A DNA stretch of 46,443 bases from Elusimicrobiota bacterium (lineage in GTDB: Bacteria; Elusimicrobiota; Elusimicrobia; Elusimicrobiales; UBA9959): the NCBI GenBank assembly GCA_016208085.1, contig JACQYT010000111.1, forward strand, positions 1 through 46,443, given 5' to 3'. Made by a program: the position numbers and the translations under genes. Under the pieces are notes generated by a model. The model was not told where the DNA came from, made no database searches, and worked only from the letters and a program-made list of their open reading frames with translations. Shown here one piece after another: positions 15,633 to 23,429 of this stretch. Position 1 is the first letter of the stretch, and each line of letters starts with the position of its first letter.

Positions 15633-16814
15633 TTATTCTTTCTTCAAAATTTTCCTCACGTTTTGATTTACTTCAATACCGATCTTGTCAGACTCTTTCC
15701 TCCGGCGGTCTTCCTCGGCTATCTGCAGCTTCTTCTGGGCTATGGCGTTGTCTATCTCCGCTTTGGACATGCCTATAAATCCGCCGGTCTTTTTTTTCGT
15801 TTTTTCCATGGCCGCGCAGTAAAATTTGGACATCTCCTTTATTATCGGTTCGCAGGATTGCGCGGATTTGGTTATCGCGGCCTCGCAGAAGCTGTCGGCG
15901 CCTTTTGTCGCGCCGGCCGGGCTTTTCCCGCCCTGCTCTTTGCGCGGAAGGAGGGGAGGACACCTGGAACTGTCGCCGCTTTTTATCGCGTTGTACAGTC
16001 TGACGCCGTTAAGACATTCCGCGTTCCCTTCGCAGGCTGATTCGGAGGAGGAGAAACGCTGCCGGGCCCGCTCATCTTTCTTCACTATCTTCTTTTTCTT
16101 CTTCCCCACGGCCTTTTGCATATAATCATTTACTGCGTCCATGCCCTTTGCGGCGGCCGCGCAGAACTCCGTCTCGGATACCTTGGCCAGAATCTCCGGC
16201 TTCCAGCCGGCAAGCACGGCGCGACAGGCGTCGCTGTTCTTGCTTTTGCCCGCCACATAGGCGATAAACATCACGGAATTGACTTTTCTCCTGCAATTAG
16301 GGCGGAGGCCGTCCTTTTCCATCGGCGGGGGCTGCTGCTCCGGCCGGCCCGCTGCTTCAGGCTTTTCCGGCGGCTTTGCGGGCGGGAGCGTGTTGCATAG
16401 CACGGGGCTCTCGCGCGCCACGGCGACACAGCCGATATAATCGGCCACAAAACCATACATCTTTTTTGTATCGTCTGGATTGAAGGGCGTTTCTTTGGCT
16501 CTCAGCCCCCAATACCTGTTGTGCGTAGCTTTCATTTCCGCAAGCGATCCTCCGTCGCAGGCTCCCTTATACGCCGTCACCACGTCCGGCAGATTGAGCT
16601 GGTTTGGATCGCCGAGAGTATCAGCGGGCGGCGGGAGCGGCATTTCGGGCATACCATAGCCGGTCGCAGACGGGGGCAAAGGCACGCCCGTCGGCTCTCC
16701 CTGCGCGGTTGTGCCCGGCGGAACCGGTCCCGGCGCCTTTTTGTTCATCAGATATTGCATTGCCAGCAGCAGACAGCCCAGCAAAACCAATACCAGTATA
16801 ACCCACTTTTTCAT
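15633..16814 (-). CDS. Membrane-anchored Cys-rich protein of unknown function, encoded next to the repeat peptide
   Basis: A 393-residue protein taken from ATG 16814 (MKKWVILV), which puts a membrane anchor or signal segment at residues 4-20. The upstream TTG start adds 11 residues before it. After the anchor comes a Pro/Gly-rich linker, then a region with about 13 Cys spaced through helical segments (CVAVARESPVLC, CRRKVNS, CRAVL, FCAAAAKG, CEGNAECLNG, CPPLLP, FCEAAI, CEPII, FCAAM) and a charged C-terminal coiled-coil-like tail. It was probably exported and disulphide-bonded, but no family is recognised. It ends 15 bp before the repeat-peptide gene, so the two form an operon; it could be a partner, carrier or receptor for the peptide. 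Confidence 0.75.
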   Translation of the reverse strand: MKKWVILVLVLLGCLLLAMQYLMNKKAPGPVPPGTTAQGEPTGVPLPPSATGYGMPEMPLPPPADTLGDPNQLNLPDVVTAYKGACDGGSLAEMKATHNRYWGLRAKETPFNPDDTKKMYGFVADYIGCVAVARESPVLCNTLPPAKPPEKPEAAGRPEQQPPPMEKDGLRPNCRRKVNSVMFIAYVAGKSKNSDACRAVLAGWKPEILAKVSETEFCAAAAKGMDAVNDYMQKAVGKKKKKIVKKDERARQRFSSSESACEGNAECLNGVRLYNAIKSGDSSRCPPLLPRKEQGGKSPAGATKGADSFCEAAITKSAQSCEPIIKEMSKFYCAAMEKTKKKTGGFIGMSKAEIDNAIAQKKLQIAEEDRRRKESDKIGIEVNQNVRKILKKE

Positions 16815-16984
16815 AACATTACCCGGCGCTGTATTAAAAAAAGGCAAACCAAAAACGCCCTCCCCGCTTTAAAAGCTGGGGGGGTCAAATAGGCTACTAT
16901 ATGTTGTAGCACATCCCGCGCCGATTTTCAAGGGGTAAACCTTTTAATGTTTTGAAAGTCCCCCGAGGCGGACGGGATTACGGG

Positions 16985-17014
16985 TTTACGCGAGGCCCAG
17001 TAAATGGATATAAT
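16985..17014 (+). promoter_or_regulatory. Sigma-70-type promoter for dapB
   Basis: TTTACG at 16985-16990 and TATAAT at 17009-17014 are separated by 18 bases. The expected transcription start near 17020 lies downstream of the in-frame ATG at 17004, which supports using the ATG at 17037 as the start of dapB. Confidence 0.55.
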
Positions 17015-17036
17015 TAGCTATATGCGCGCTTCACGA

Positions 17037-17750
17037 ATGTCCCTAATAGTGCTGGGCGCCGCGGGTAAAATGGGCACAAAGGTCCTGGAGCACATAAAAA
17101 GTTCTCCTGATTGCATCCTTGCCGGCGCCTTTGATCTCGCGCCGGGCCCCGGCATACAGCCGCCGGGCCACTTGAAGACGGCGCTGAAAAAGGCCGACGC
17201 GGCCATAGAGTTCACTGCGCCGGAGGCGGCGGCCGCTTACGCCCGGATCTGCGCGGAGCTCGCAAAGCCCCTGGTAATAGGCACCACCGGTTTTAACGGG
17301 GCGCAGCTTACGGCCATTAAGAACTTTTCAAAGACCATCCCCGTTTTTCTTTCCCCGAATATGAGCCCCGCGGTCAACTTAACGTTTGCCGTGGCAAAGC
17401 TTATGGCCCGGAAACTTGGCAGCGGTTTTGATATACATATCAGCGAGACCCATCATAAGCGCAAGAAAGACGCCCCTTCCGGCACCGCGCTTAAATACCT
17501 GGCCCATATAAAGGAGGCGTATGACGGCTCCGTGACGGTGACCAGCATCCGTGCCGGCGACATAGTGGGGGAACACGCCGTCTTGTACGCCGGGCCTTAT
17601 GAGCGGGTGGAACTCATCCACCGGGCGCACTCGCGGGACGTGTTCGCCCAGGGCGCCGTAAAAGCGGCGCTGTGGCTCGCGGACCGCAAACCCGGGCTTT
17701 ACGATTATCTTGACCTGCTGGGCCTTAAAAAATTTGGGGAACACCCGTGA
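17037..17750 (+). CDS. dapB: 4-hydroxy-tetrahydrodipicolinate reductase
   Basis: A 237-residue enzyme of lysine and diaminopimelate synthesis that reduces the dihydrodipicolinate intermediate with NAD(P)H. The dinucleotide-binding motif VLGAAGKMG is at the N-terminus, followed by VIGTTGF and SPNMSPAVN. The substrate-binding/catalytic segment is ETHHKRKKDAPSGTAL (His-His-Lys, then Lys). The C-terminal part, DIVGEHAVLYAG and HRAHSRDVFAQGA, is typical. I start at 17037 because a promoter -10 box lies across the earlier ATG. It is slightly shorter than the 270-residue enterobacterial enzyme, as in many phyla. Its stop overlaps the GTG start of the aminotransferase, forming a dapB-dapL operon. Confidence 0.93.
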   Translation: MSLIVLGAAGKMGTKVLEHIKSSPDCILAGAFDLAPGPGIQPPGHLKTALKKADAAIEFTAPEAAAAYARICAELAKPLVIGTTGFNGAQLTAIKNFSKTIPVFLSPNMSPAVNLTFAVAKLMARKLGSGFDIHISETHHKRKKDAPSGTALKYLAHIKEAYDGSVTVTSIRAGDIVGEHAVLYAGPYERVELIHRAHSRDVFAQGAVKAALWLADRKPGLYDYLDLLGLKKFGEHP

Positions 17751-18913
17751 AAAAACCGACTTTAAGCAAAAGAGTGGACGCTTTCCCGCCCTACCTATTC
17801 AAGGACCTGGACAAAAAGAAACAGGAAGAGATAAAAAAGGGCCGGGACGTGATCTCTCTCGCCGTCGGCGACCCTGACCTGCCCACCCCGAAACCGGCGG
17901 CCAGCTTCGCCGCCAGAGAGGTTTTAAAACCCGCCAATCACCGCTATCCTTACGGCCGCGGTTCGGCCGAACTAAGACGGGCCATAGCCGGCTGGCATAA
18001 AAAACGGCACGGCATAACGCTGGACCCGGAAACGGAAGTGGCGGCGCTGATAGGCTCAAAAGAAGGGCTGGCCCATCTGCCTTTCGCTCTTACGGACCGC
18101 GGCGACATCGTGCTGATCCCGGACCCCTGTTATCCCGTTTATAAAACAGGGGCGGTCCTTTCGGGAGCGAAAATAAAACGGCTCCGCCTGAGGGAGGAGA
18201 ACAGCTATCTGCCCGATTTCGACTCCGTTCCCAAAAAGCTCCTGGACGAGACCAAACTCCTTTTTTTGAACTATCCGAATAACCCGACAGGCGCCGTGGC
18301 CGGCCTTAATTTTTACGCCGGGGCCGTGGCCGCCGCCAAAAAGCACGGTTTCTGGCTAGCCCAGGACGCCGCTTACTCCGAGATATTTTTCGGCAGGCCG
18401 GGCCCCAGCATCATGCAGGCGCCCGGGGCCAAAGACGTGGCCGTGGAATTCTACTCCGTCTCAAAAACTTACTGCATGACCGGTTGGAGGCTTGCGTGGA
18501 TTATCGGCAATTCCAGGGCCGTCGGCGCTCTCTCCAGGCTTAAAGACAATATGGACTCCGGGCAGTTCAACGCCATCCAGGAAACCGCCGCGTTCTGCCT
18601 CAAAGAACATGACAAACTCGCGCCGCCCATAAGGAACACCTTCCGCTCGCGCGCGGAGCTTTTCACCAGGGCGCTTAAAAAGGCCGGCTGGCGGGTATTT
18701 GCCCCTGGCGCCACATTTTTTGTCTGGGCCAGGCCCCCGGTAGAACAGCGCTCCCTCGATTGCGCGTGCCGGCTGCTTTCGCAAGCCTCGGTGCTGAGCG
18801 CTCCGGGCTCGGGCTTCGGCCCGTCGGGCGAAGGATACGTAAGGTTCTCGCTGACCGCGCCGGAAAAAAAACTGACGGAAGCCGCGGAAAGGATCTCAAG
18901 GATAACCTGGTAG
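17747..18913 (+). CDS. dapL: Class I aminotransferase, probably LL-diaminopimelate aminotransferase
   Basis: A 388-residue fold-type I PLP enzyme starting at GTG 17747, which overlaps the dapB stop. Signatures are AVGDPDLPTP near the start, YPYGRGSAELR, NYPNNPTGA, the AQDAAYSEI aspartate region, and the PLP lysine in SVSKTYCMTGWRLAW, followed by the distal Arg region near the end. Coupling to dapB strongly suggests the direct DapL route, which converts tetrahydrodipicolinate to LL-diaminopimelate in one step without succinylation or acetylation. The alternative is another aspartate- or alanine-type aminotransferase, because family assignment by sequence alone is difficult here. Confidence 0.8.
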   Translation: MKKPTLSKRVDAFPPYLFKDLDKKKQEEIKKGRDVISLAVGDPDLPTPKPAASFAAREVLKPANHRYPYGRGSAELRRAIAGWHKKRHGITLDPETEVAALIGSKEGLAHLPFALTDRGDIVLIPDPCYPVYKTGAVLSGAKIKRLRLREENSYLPDFDSVPKKLLDETKLLFLNYPNNPTGAVAGLNFYAGAVAAAKKHGFWLAQDAAYSEIFFGRPGPSIMQAPGAKDVAVEFYSVSKTYCMTGWRLAWIIGNSRAVGALSRLKDNMDSGQFNAIQETAAFCLKEHDKLAPPIRNTFRSRAELFTRALKKAGWRVFAPGATFFVWARPPVEQRSLDCACRLLSQASVLSAPGSGFGPSGEGYVRFSLTAPEKKLTEAAERISRITW

Positions 18914-18977
18914 CATTGCGATGACACAACTTGCGGCGACAGCTTGAAAGCTTCGGTTGAAATTGGTTTGTTCGGTT

Positions 18978-19085
18978 TCTTTCCTGACCGGCGTAAGGAA
19001 GTTTCACCGGCGTTTATAGGCAAAACACATAGCAATAGTTGTTTGACAGGCGAACGAACACCCAAAAATTGTTGCAATTTTCGGG
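18978..19085 (+). repeat. Dispersed 108-bp intergenic repeat, copy A
   Basis: Runs from TCTTTCCTGACCGGCG to a terminal hairpin (CCCAAAAATTG/CAATTTTCGGG). The same blocks in the same order occur in 44058-44166 (opposite strand) and partly in 42855-42939: GGCGTTTAT, then GACAGGCGAACGAACACCC. It lies immediately before the hydrolase start. Confidence 0.7.
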
Positions 19086-19090
19086 TATAT

Positions 19091-19990
19091 ATGACCGCTA
19101 TAGAAATACTCAACTGGTTCTTATTCTCCGTTCTGGCGCTGACGACACTGGCGACGGCAACGGCTTATTTCAAAAGCCGCGATATCACGCAGCCGCCCAA
19201 AAGGCGCACGCTCGTCGCCTATCATCCGGACCAGTACGGCCTGGTTTATGAAGTCATCGACTTCACCACCGCGGACGGCCTGCAGCTCAGAGGCTGGTTC
19301 ATCCCCGCGGCCGGCGGCGAGACTGAGAAAACCATCATCCTCTGCCACGGCTGGGGCGCCAACCGCGGCGATCTGATGCGCGACACGCATTTCCTGGCCG
19401 GGCACGGCTTCAACCTTTTTTACTTCGACTTCAGGGGCTCGGGCGAAAGCGGCGGCGACATATCGAGCGTAGGCTATCTTGAGACCCGCGATTTTGACGC
19501 GGCCTATGAATTCTTGAGACACAACCGCCCGCACGCCTGCGAACACACGGGCCTTTTCGGCGCCTCTATGGGCGGCTCGGTGGCCGTCTACGCCGCGGCC
19601 AAATACCCGGAACTCAAATGCCTGCTCCTGGAGAACACCTTTCTCTCCTACAGGCGGGTGGTTTCGAACTTCAGCTGGCTGCGTATGAATGTCCCGTACT
19701 GGCCGCTGGTGCCCATGACCCTTTTCTTCGCCAAGATGAAACTGGGCGCCGACCCCGAACCATTCAGCCCGGCGCATAATATAGCCGCGGTCAAAGTTCC
19801 CGCCCTGTTCATAAACGGCGACCATGACGATCTGGTCCCGCTTGCCGACGCGGAGATCCTCTACGGCCTGTGCCGCTCCGAAAAGAAACAGATGTGGGCG
19901 ATCACGGGCTCCACGCACGGGAAATGCGCCGAGATCGGCGGCGAAGTCTATAAAACCAGGGTTTCCAAATTCTTCACGGAGAATCTTTAA
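19091..19990 (+). CDS. Alpha/beta hydrolase, membrane-anchored
   Basis: A 299-residue protein taken from ATG 19091. Codons upstream of it belong to a dispersed intergenic repeat, so the longer frame is not used. The N-terminal 25 residues form a membrane anchor (ILNWFLFSVLALTTLATA). The hydrolase core has the oxyanion segment ILCHGWGANRGD, the nucleophile elbow GASMGGS, the acid in INGDHDDLVPL and the catalytic His in GSTHGKC. This is the BEM46/YqkD-like type with an S9-peptidase-like fold. The substrate is unknown; relatives are esterases or peptidase-like hydrolases facing the periplasm or attached to the membrane. Confidence 0.85.
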   Translation: MTAIEILNWFLFSVLALTTLATATAYFKSRDITQPPKRRTLVAYHPDQYGLVYEVIDFTTADGLQLRGWFIPAAGGETEKTIILCHGWGANRGDLMRDTHFLAGHGFNLFYFDFRGSGESGGDISSVGYLETRDFDAAYEFLRHNRPHACEHTGLFGASMGGSVAVYAAAKYPELKCLLLENTFLSYRRVVSNFSWLRMNVPYWPLVPMTLFFAKMKLGADPEPFSPAHNIAAVKVPALFINGDHDDLVPLADAEILYGLCRSEKKQMWAITGSTHGKCAEIGGEVYKTRVSKFFTENL

Positions 19991-20157
19991 AGGCAGGGTA
20001 TAGGGTAGAGGGGTTAGGGTATAGGGATTGCATTCTCCGACGATATAATATATACTTTTTCTATGCGGGGTTTGTTGCCCGCCGGCGGTTGGGGCGGGAA
20101 TCGCGTCGATAGCAAAGCATAACCGCGGTGAAGTTAATTCTGGAGGAGGGTTAAACA

Positions 20158-20397
20158 ATGGGTGAAAAAGTTCAGAAATGCGGCGTTAAAAGACAGAACG
20201 GTTTTCTCTATTACATAGACAAAGCCGGCGACGTCTCAAAGGCCAAAATGGCCCGGGGCGGCAAAAAGGGCGGAAAACCCGAGAAAGTCATGAAAGTCGG
20301 CGTAATAAAAGAAGCCGGCTTCCTTTATTATCTCGATAAGGCCGGCGACGTGGCGAAAGCGAAGATGGTCAACGCCAAAGCCAAAAAGAAGAAATAA
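20158..20397 (+). CDS. Small basic protein with two copies of a GFLYY-DKAGDV motif
   Basis: A 79-residue protein with a very strong ribosome site (GGAGGAGGG, 7 bases before ATG). It is a tandem duplication: residues 5-32 (VQKCGVKRQNGFLYYIDKAG, then DVSKAKMARGG) and 43-72 (VMKVGVIKEAGFLYYLDKAG, then DVAKAKM), joined and ended by Lys/Gly-rich stretches. Each copy looks like a small beta-hairpin or SH3-like unit. It is probably abundant and nucleic-acid binding given its charge, but this is inference. A TATAAT at 20044-20049 lies about 110 bases upstream and a strong terminator follows, so it is likely transcribed alone. I do not recognise a named family. Confidence 0.8.
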   Translation: MGEKVQKCGVKRQNGFLYYIDKAGDVSKAKMARGGKKGGKPEKVMKVGVIKEAGFLYYLDKAGDVAKAKMVNAKAKKKK

Positions 20398-20424
20398 TCC
20401 TTCTTCACGGCTCCTAACAACCCG

Positions 20425-20461
20425 AAAACCGTCCCTCCAGGCTTGGGGGGGCGGTTTTTTT
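20425..20461 (+). terminator. Rho-independent terminator after the small basic protein gene
   Basis: An AAACCG-CCCTCC stem pairs with GGGGGG-GCGGTTT across a short loop and is followed by T residues. It ends 30 bp before folD and so isolates the 79-residue gene as a monocistronic unit. Confidence 0.85.
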
Positions 20462-20490
20462 ATCCCGGGATTTTTTGTACCATGTAGTTT

Positions 20491-21360
20491 ATGCTCCTGC
20501 TGGAAGGAAAAACGCTCTCAAATAAAATACTGGACGCCGCGGCAGGGCGCGCGGCCGCCGTCTCCGCCAGGACCGGCCGGGAGCCTGCGCTGGCGATAGT
20601 CAATTGTTCCGCGGATTCGCTTTCGGCCTTTTATGTGAAAAGAAAACTGGCGGCCTGCGAGAAGCTCGGCATCCGCGCCGGGCTCATAAACCCCGGGGCC
20701 GAAGCCGGCATGGCCGGTTTTTTAAAACTCCTGGCAGAACTGTCCGCGGACGCCGCCGTAGACGCCGTAATGATAGAGCGCCCGCTTCCTGCGGACTTTG
20801 AAGTTCCAGCCATATGGGACGCCATCCCGCCGGAAAAAGACGTGGACGCCCTGTCATCCGTCAACATGGGGCGGCTGTTCATCTCAAGGACCATGGCCGA
20901 CATAGAGAACGCGGGGTTTTTCGTCCCGTGCACCGCTCTGGCCGTCATAAAACTGCTGGACCATTACAATATCCCCGTCAATGGCAGAAAGGCGGCGGTG
21001 GCGGGCCGCTCGGCCATGGTCGGCAAGCCGCTGGCGCATATGCTGACCGCCCTTGACGCCACCGTAACACTGTGCCATACTGGAACGCCGGATATCTCCT
21101 CCATATTTAAAAACTCGGACATTATCATAAGCGCCGCCGGCATGGCGCGCTGGCTCAAACCGGAAATGCTGCCTCCGGGCGCCACAATAATAGACGTGGG
21201 CACCAATATAGACGAGGCGGGGAAGATGTGCGGCGACGTGGATTTTGAGAGCGTAAAGGAAACGGCCGGCGCCTTAAGCCCGGTGCCCGGCGGGGTGGGG
21301 CCTGTAACCCTCGCCTGCCTGTTGGCGGCCGCGGTCAAAGCCGCCGAAAAGAGGATATAA
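20491..21360 (+). CDS. folD: Bifunctional methylene-THF dehydrogenase/cyclohydrolase (FolD), divergent active site
   Basis: A 289-residue cytosolic one-carbon enzyme that interconverts methylene-, methenyl- and formyl-THF. The catalytic YxxxK is present (Y48, K52), as are the Rossmann motif AGRSAMVGKPL and the C-terminal SPVPGGVGPVT. Three usually strict positions differ. The family VQLPLP reads IERPLP, so the catalytic Gln is Glu. KDVDG reads KDVDA. PCTPxG reads PCTALA. The enzyme may have changed balance between its two activities or a changed role, but the overall match is clear. It starts 30 bp after a terminator, and the next gene follows one base after its stop. Confidence 0.85.
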   Translation: MLLLEGKTLSNKILDAAAGRAAAVSARTGREPALAIVNCSADSLSAFYVKRKLAACEKLGIRAGLINPGAEAGMAGFLKLLAELSADAAVDAVMIERPLPADFEVPAIWDAIPPEKDVDALSSVNMGRLFISRTMADIENAGFFVPCTALAVIKLLDHYNIPVNGRKAAVAGRSAMVGKPLAHMLTALDATVTLCHTGTPDISSIFKNSDIIISAAGMARWLKPEMLPPGATIIDVGTNIDEAGKMCGDVDFESVKETAGALSPVPGGVGPVTLACLLAAAVKAAEKRI

Positions 21361-21361
21361 T

Positions 21362-21847
21362 ATGGTTATGAAAAGAATGTTTTGGCCCCTCACGCTGTTT
21401 CTTCTCACGGCGTCGGCGTTTGCCGCTTACGCCCAGGGCGAGATTGAAGTCTCAACCGAAACCGTAAAAAAGGCCGTGGCTGCTCTAAAACCGGGGAAAA
21501 AGGCCCCGGCCGCTCTAAAAAAGAAGCCGGCGGACAAATCCGCAAAACGCCAGTCCGCTGAAAAACCCGCGGAAAAGAAACCGGTTAAAAAGAAGGCTAA
21601 AAAAAAGCCGGCGCCTCCGGCCTCCGAATATAAATTTAAGCAGGAAAACAGCGTTCCGACCTATAAATTCGACAAACGGGCCAACCCCATAATAAAAGAT
21701 GCCAAGCCCAAGAAAAAAACGGCAAAGAAACAGGCCGTCAAAGCGGAAGCCCCGCCGCCGGATACGGGCGAACCGCCCGGCGACCCGATCCCGCAGAAAA
21801 AACTCCCGGCTCCTCCGCCGGCCGGCGACGAAGACGGAGGCTTCTAA
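21362..21847 (+). CDS. Exported Lys/Pro/Ala-rich low-complexity protein
   Basis: A 161-residue protein with a signal peptide (MKRMFWPLTLFLLTASAFAAYA, cleavage after AYA). The mature chain is disordered: a KKA/KKP-rich half resembling histone H1 tails, a middle motif repeated as EYKFKQENSVPTYKFDKRANP, then a Pro/Gly-rich acidic end. The composition suggests binding to anionic polymers such as peptidoglycan, nucleic acid or LPS, but no function can be assigned. It lies between folD (1 bp) and the acetyltransferase (ATG overlaps its stop), so the three form an operon. Confidence 0.7.
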   Translation: MVMKRMFWPLTLFLLTASAFAAYAQGEIEVSTETVKKAVAALKPGKKAPAALKKKPADKSAKRQSAEKPAEKKPVKKKAKKKPAPPASEYKFKQENSVPTYKFDKRANPIIKDAKPKKKTAKKQAVKAEAPPPDTGEPPGDPIPQKKLPAPPPAGDEDGGF

Positions 21848-22320
21848 TGTCCGACCTTCTGGTCAAGCTTTACGCCCTGCCCGAAAGCGGCAAGGCCTGC
21901 GCCGCGCTGGCTGAAAAAGGCATAGAGATAAAACGCGCCATCGGCCCGGAAAAACACGCCGTAGTGGCCTGGGTACTGGCCAACTTCTCAAAACCCTGGG
22001 CCAGCGAAGCCGATGCGGCTTTCTCGCGGACCCCGCCGGCCATCTTTGTGGCCGTCAAGGGCAAGGCCATCATAGGCTTTGCCTGTTATGACACCACGGC
22101 CAAAGGCTTTTTCGGGCCCATAGGCGTGGACCAGAAAGTCCGGGCGGGGGGGCTCGGCAAGGCCCTGCTGATAAGGACGCTGGAGGCCATGCGCGAAGCC
22201 GGTTACGGCTACGCGGTCATCGGCTGGGCCGGCCCGGTGGATTTTTTCAAAAAGACCGTAGGCGCAACCATCATAGAGGGTTCCGAACCGGGGGTATATA
22301 AGAACCTGATCAAAGAATAA
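21847..22320 (+). CDS. GNAT-family N-acetyltransferase
   Basis: A 157-residue protein overlapping the upstream stop. The acetyl-CoA-binding motif A is visible as FGPIGVDQKVRAGGLGKALLIRTLEAMREAGYGYAVI, preceded by the beta-strand KAIIGFACYDT. Its length and layout are those of single-domain GNAT acyltransferases, which transfer an acyl group from acyl-CoA to amines. The substrate is unknown. Confidence 0.85.
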   Translation: MSDLLVKLYALPESGKACAALAEKGIEIKRAIGPEKHAVVAWVLANFSKPWASEADAAFSRTPPAIFVAVKGKAIIGFACYDTTAKGFFGPIGVDQKVRAGGLGKALLIRTLEAMREAGYGYAVIGWAGPVDFFKKTVGATIIEGSEPGVYKNLIKE

Positions 22321-22363
22321 TTGTAGAAGCCAGAAATCAGAAGTACTTCTAAAATTCATCTTC

Positions 22364-23110
22364 ATGAAGATCAAACACGAGTGGCATAAAGATTTCTTCA
22401 AAAATTCCTTTTACAATCCCGCCTCGCCCGCGGCTGTCACAAAAGCGCCTGAAGAGGCCCGCTTCGTCCTGAAACAGTTGAAGCTAAAAAAAGGCGCAAA
22501 GCTCCTTGACCTCTGCTGCGGGCCGGGCAGGCATGCTGTGGAATTCGCAAAGAAAGGGCTGGCGGTTACAGGCTACGATTTTTCGGGGGAATATCTGCGG
22601 GAAGCCGCCCGGCGGGCAAAAAAGAAAAAAGCGGCGCTCCGCCTTATCCGCGGGGATATGCGGCAACTGAAATTTAAGGATGAATTCGACGCCGTCGTCA
22701 ATCTTTTTACCAGTTTCGGCTACTTTCAGAACTTTCCTGACGATCTTAAAGCGCTGAAAGGCGCGGCCCGCGCGTTGAAGTCCGGCGGCCGCTTTATGCT
22801 GGACACGATGAACGGCGAATTCGTCAGAAAAAAATTTCACCCGCGCAGCTGGACCAGAATGCCGGACGGCTCATACCGCCTGGATGAAACTGTTTATAAA
22901 AAAGACGGGATTGTAGTTGCCTGGACTTTCCTGAAAGCGGGCAAAAAACCGGTCAGCCGCCTATTCTTCATCCGTCTTTACTCAAGAAAAACCCTGTCCG
23001 CCGCCCTGAAAAAAGCCGGCCTGACCCCCCTGAAATTCTGGGGCAGTTTCCAAGGTGCCTTACTCTCCGACAAGCGCAACCGTCTTATCGCCCTAGCCCA
23101 AAAACCCTAG
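22364..23110 (+). CDS. Class I SAM-dependent methyltransferase
   Basis: A 248-residue cytosolic methyltransferase. Motif I is LLDLCCGPGRHAVEFAKKG (around residues 45-63), followed by VTGYDFSGEYL with the ribose-binding acidic residue, RGDMRQLKF, and FDAVVNLFTSFGYF as motif II. The second half is a small beta-rich cap seen in methyltransferases acting on small molecules. It starts 44 bp after the acetyltransferase. The last codons overlap a transporter remnant on the other strand. The substrate cannot be inferred. Confidence 0.87.
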   Translation: MKIKHEWHKDFFKNSFYNPASPAAVTKAPEEARFVLKQLKLKKGAKLLDLCCGPGRHAVEFAKKGLAVTGYDFSGEYLREAARRAKKKKAALRLIRGDMRQLKFKDEFDAVVNLFTSFGYFQNFPDDLKALKGAARALKSGGRFMLDTMNGEFVRKKFHPRSWTRMPDGSYRLDETVYKKDGIVVAWTFLKAGKKPVSRLFFIRLYSRKTLSAALKKAGLTPLKFWGSFQGALLSDKRNRLIALAQKP

Positions 23111-23368
23111 CCCGCAACGGTCGTCATCCCGGCGAAAAGTCCACCCTGAGCGCAGTCGAAGGGCCGGGGCCAGGCGGCCGAAAGTGGCCGCGCGGGTAAT
23201 GTTCACCAGGTGGGTAAGCGGCAGGAGGTTCGCCGCCGGCTTCACCAAGGCCGGCATGCCGTCAAGCGGGAAGAAGGCGCCGCTGAACAGGAACATCGGG
23301 GTGATGAAAAGAAAAATAGACAGGTTCAAATTATCTGTGTAAGGCGACATCTCCGCAAATAACAGCAC
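23093..23368 (-). pseudogene. ABC-2 type transporter permease fragment
   Basis: Residues 1-65 of this frame match the conserved late part of ABC-2 permeases: SPYTDNLNLSIFLFITPMFLFSGAFFPLD, then LLPLTHLVNITRAATFG. The N-terminal membrane half and the C-terminal end are missing. After about residue 70 the frame runs into a CACCCTGAGCGCAGTCGAAGGG repeat at 23140-23162 and unrelated sequence. No ATPase gene is nearby. This is a decayed fragment. Confidence 0.65.
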
Positions 23369-23429
23369 GGCGGAACCCCGTAACTTTTATCCCCGGCTGC
23401 ATAGCCATACTCTATAAAAAACCCCGCCC

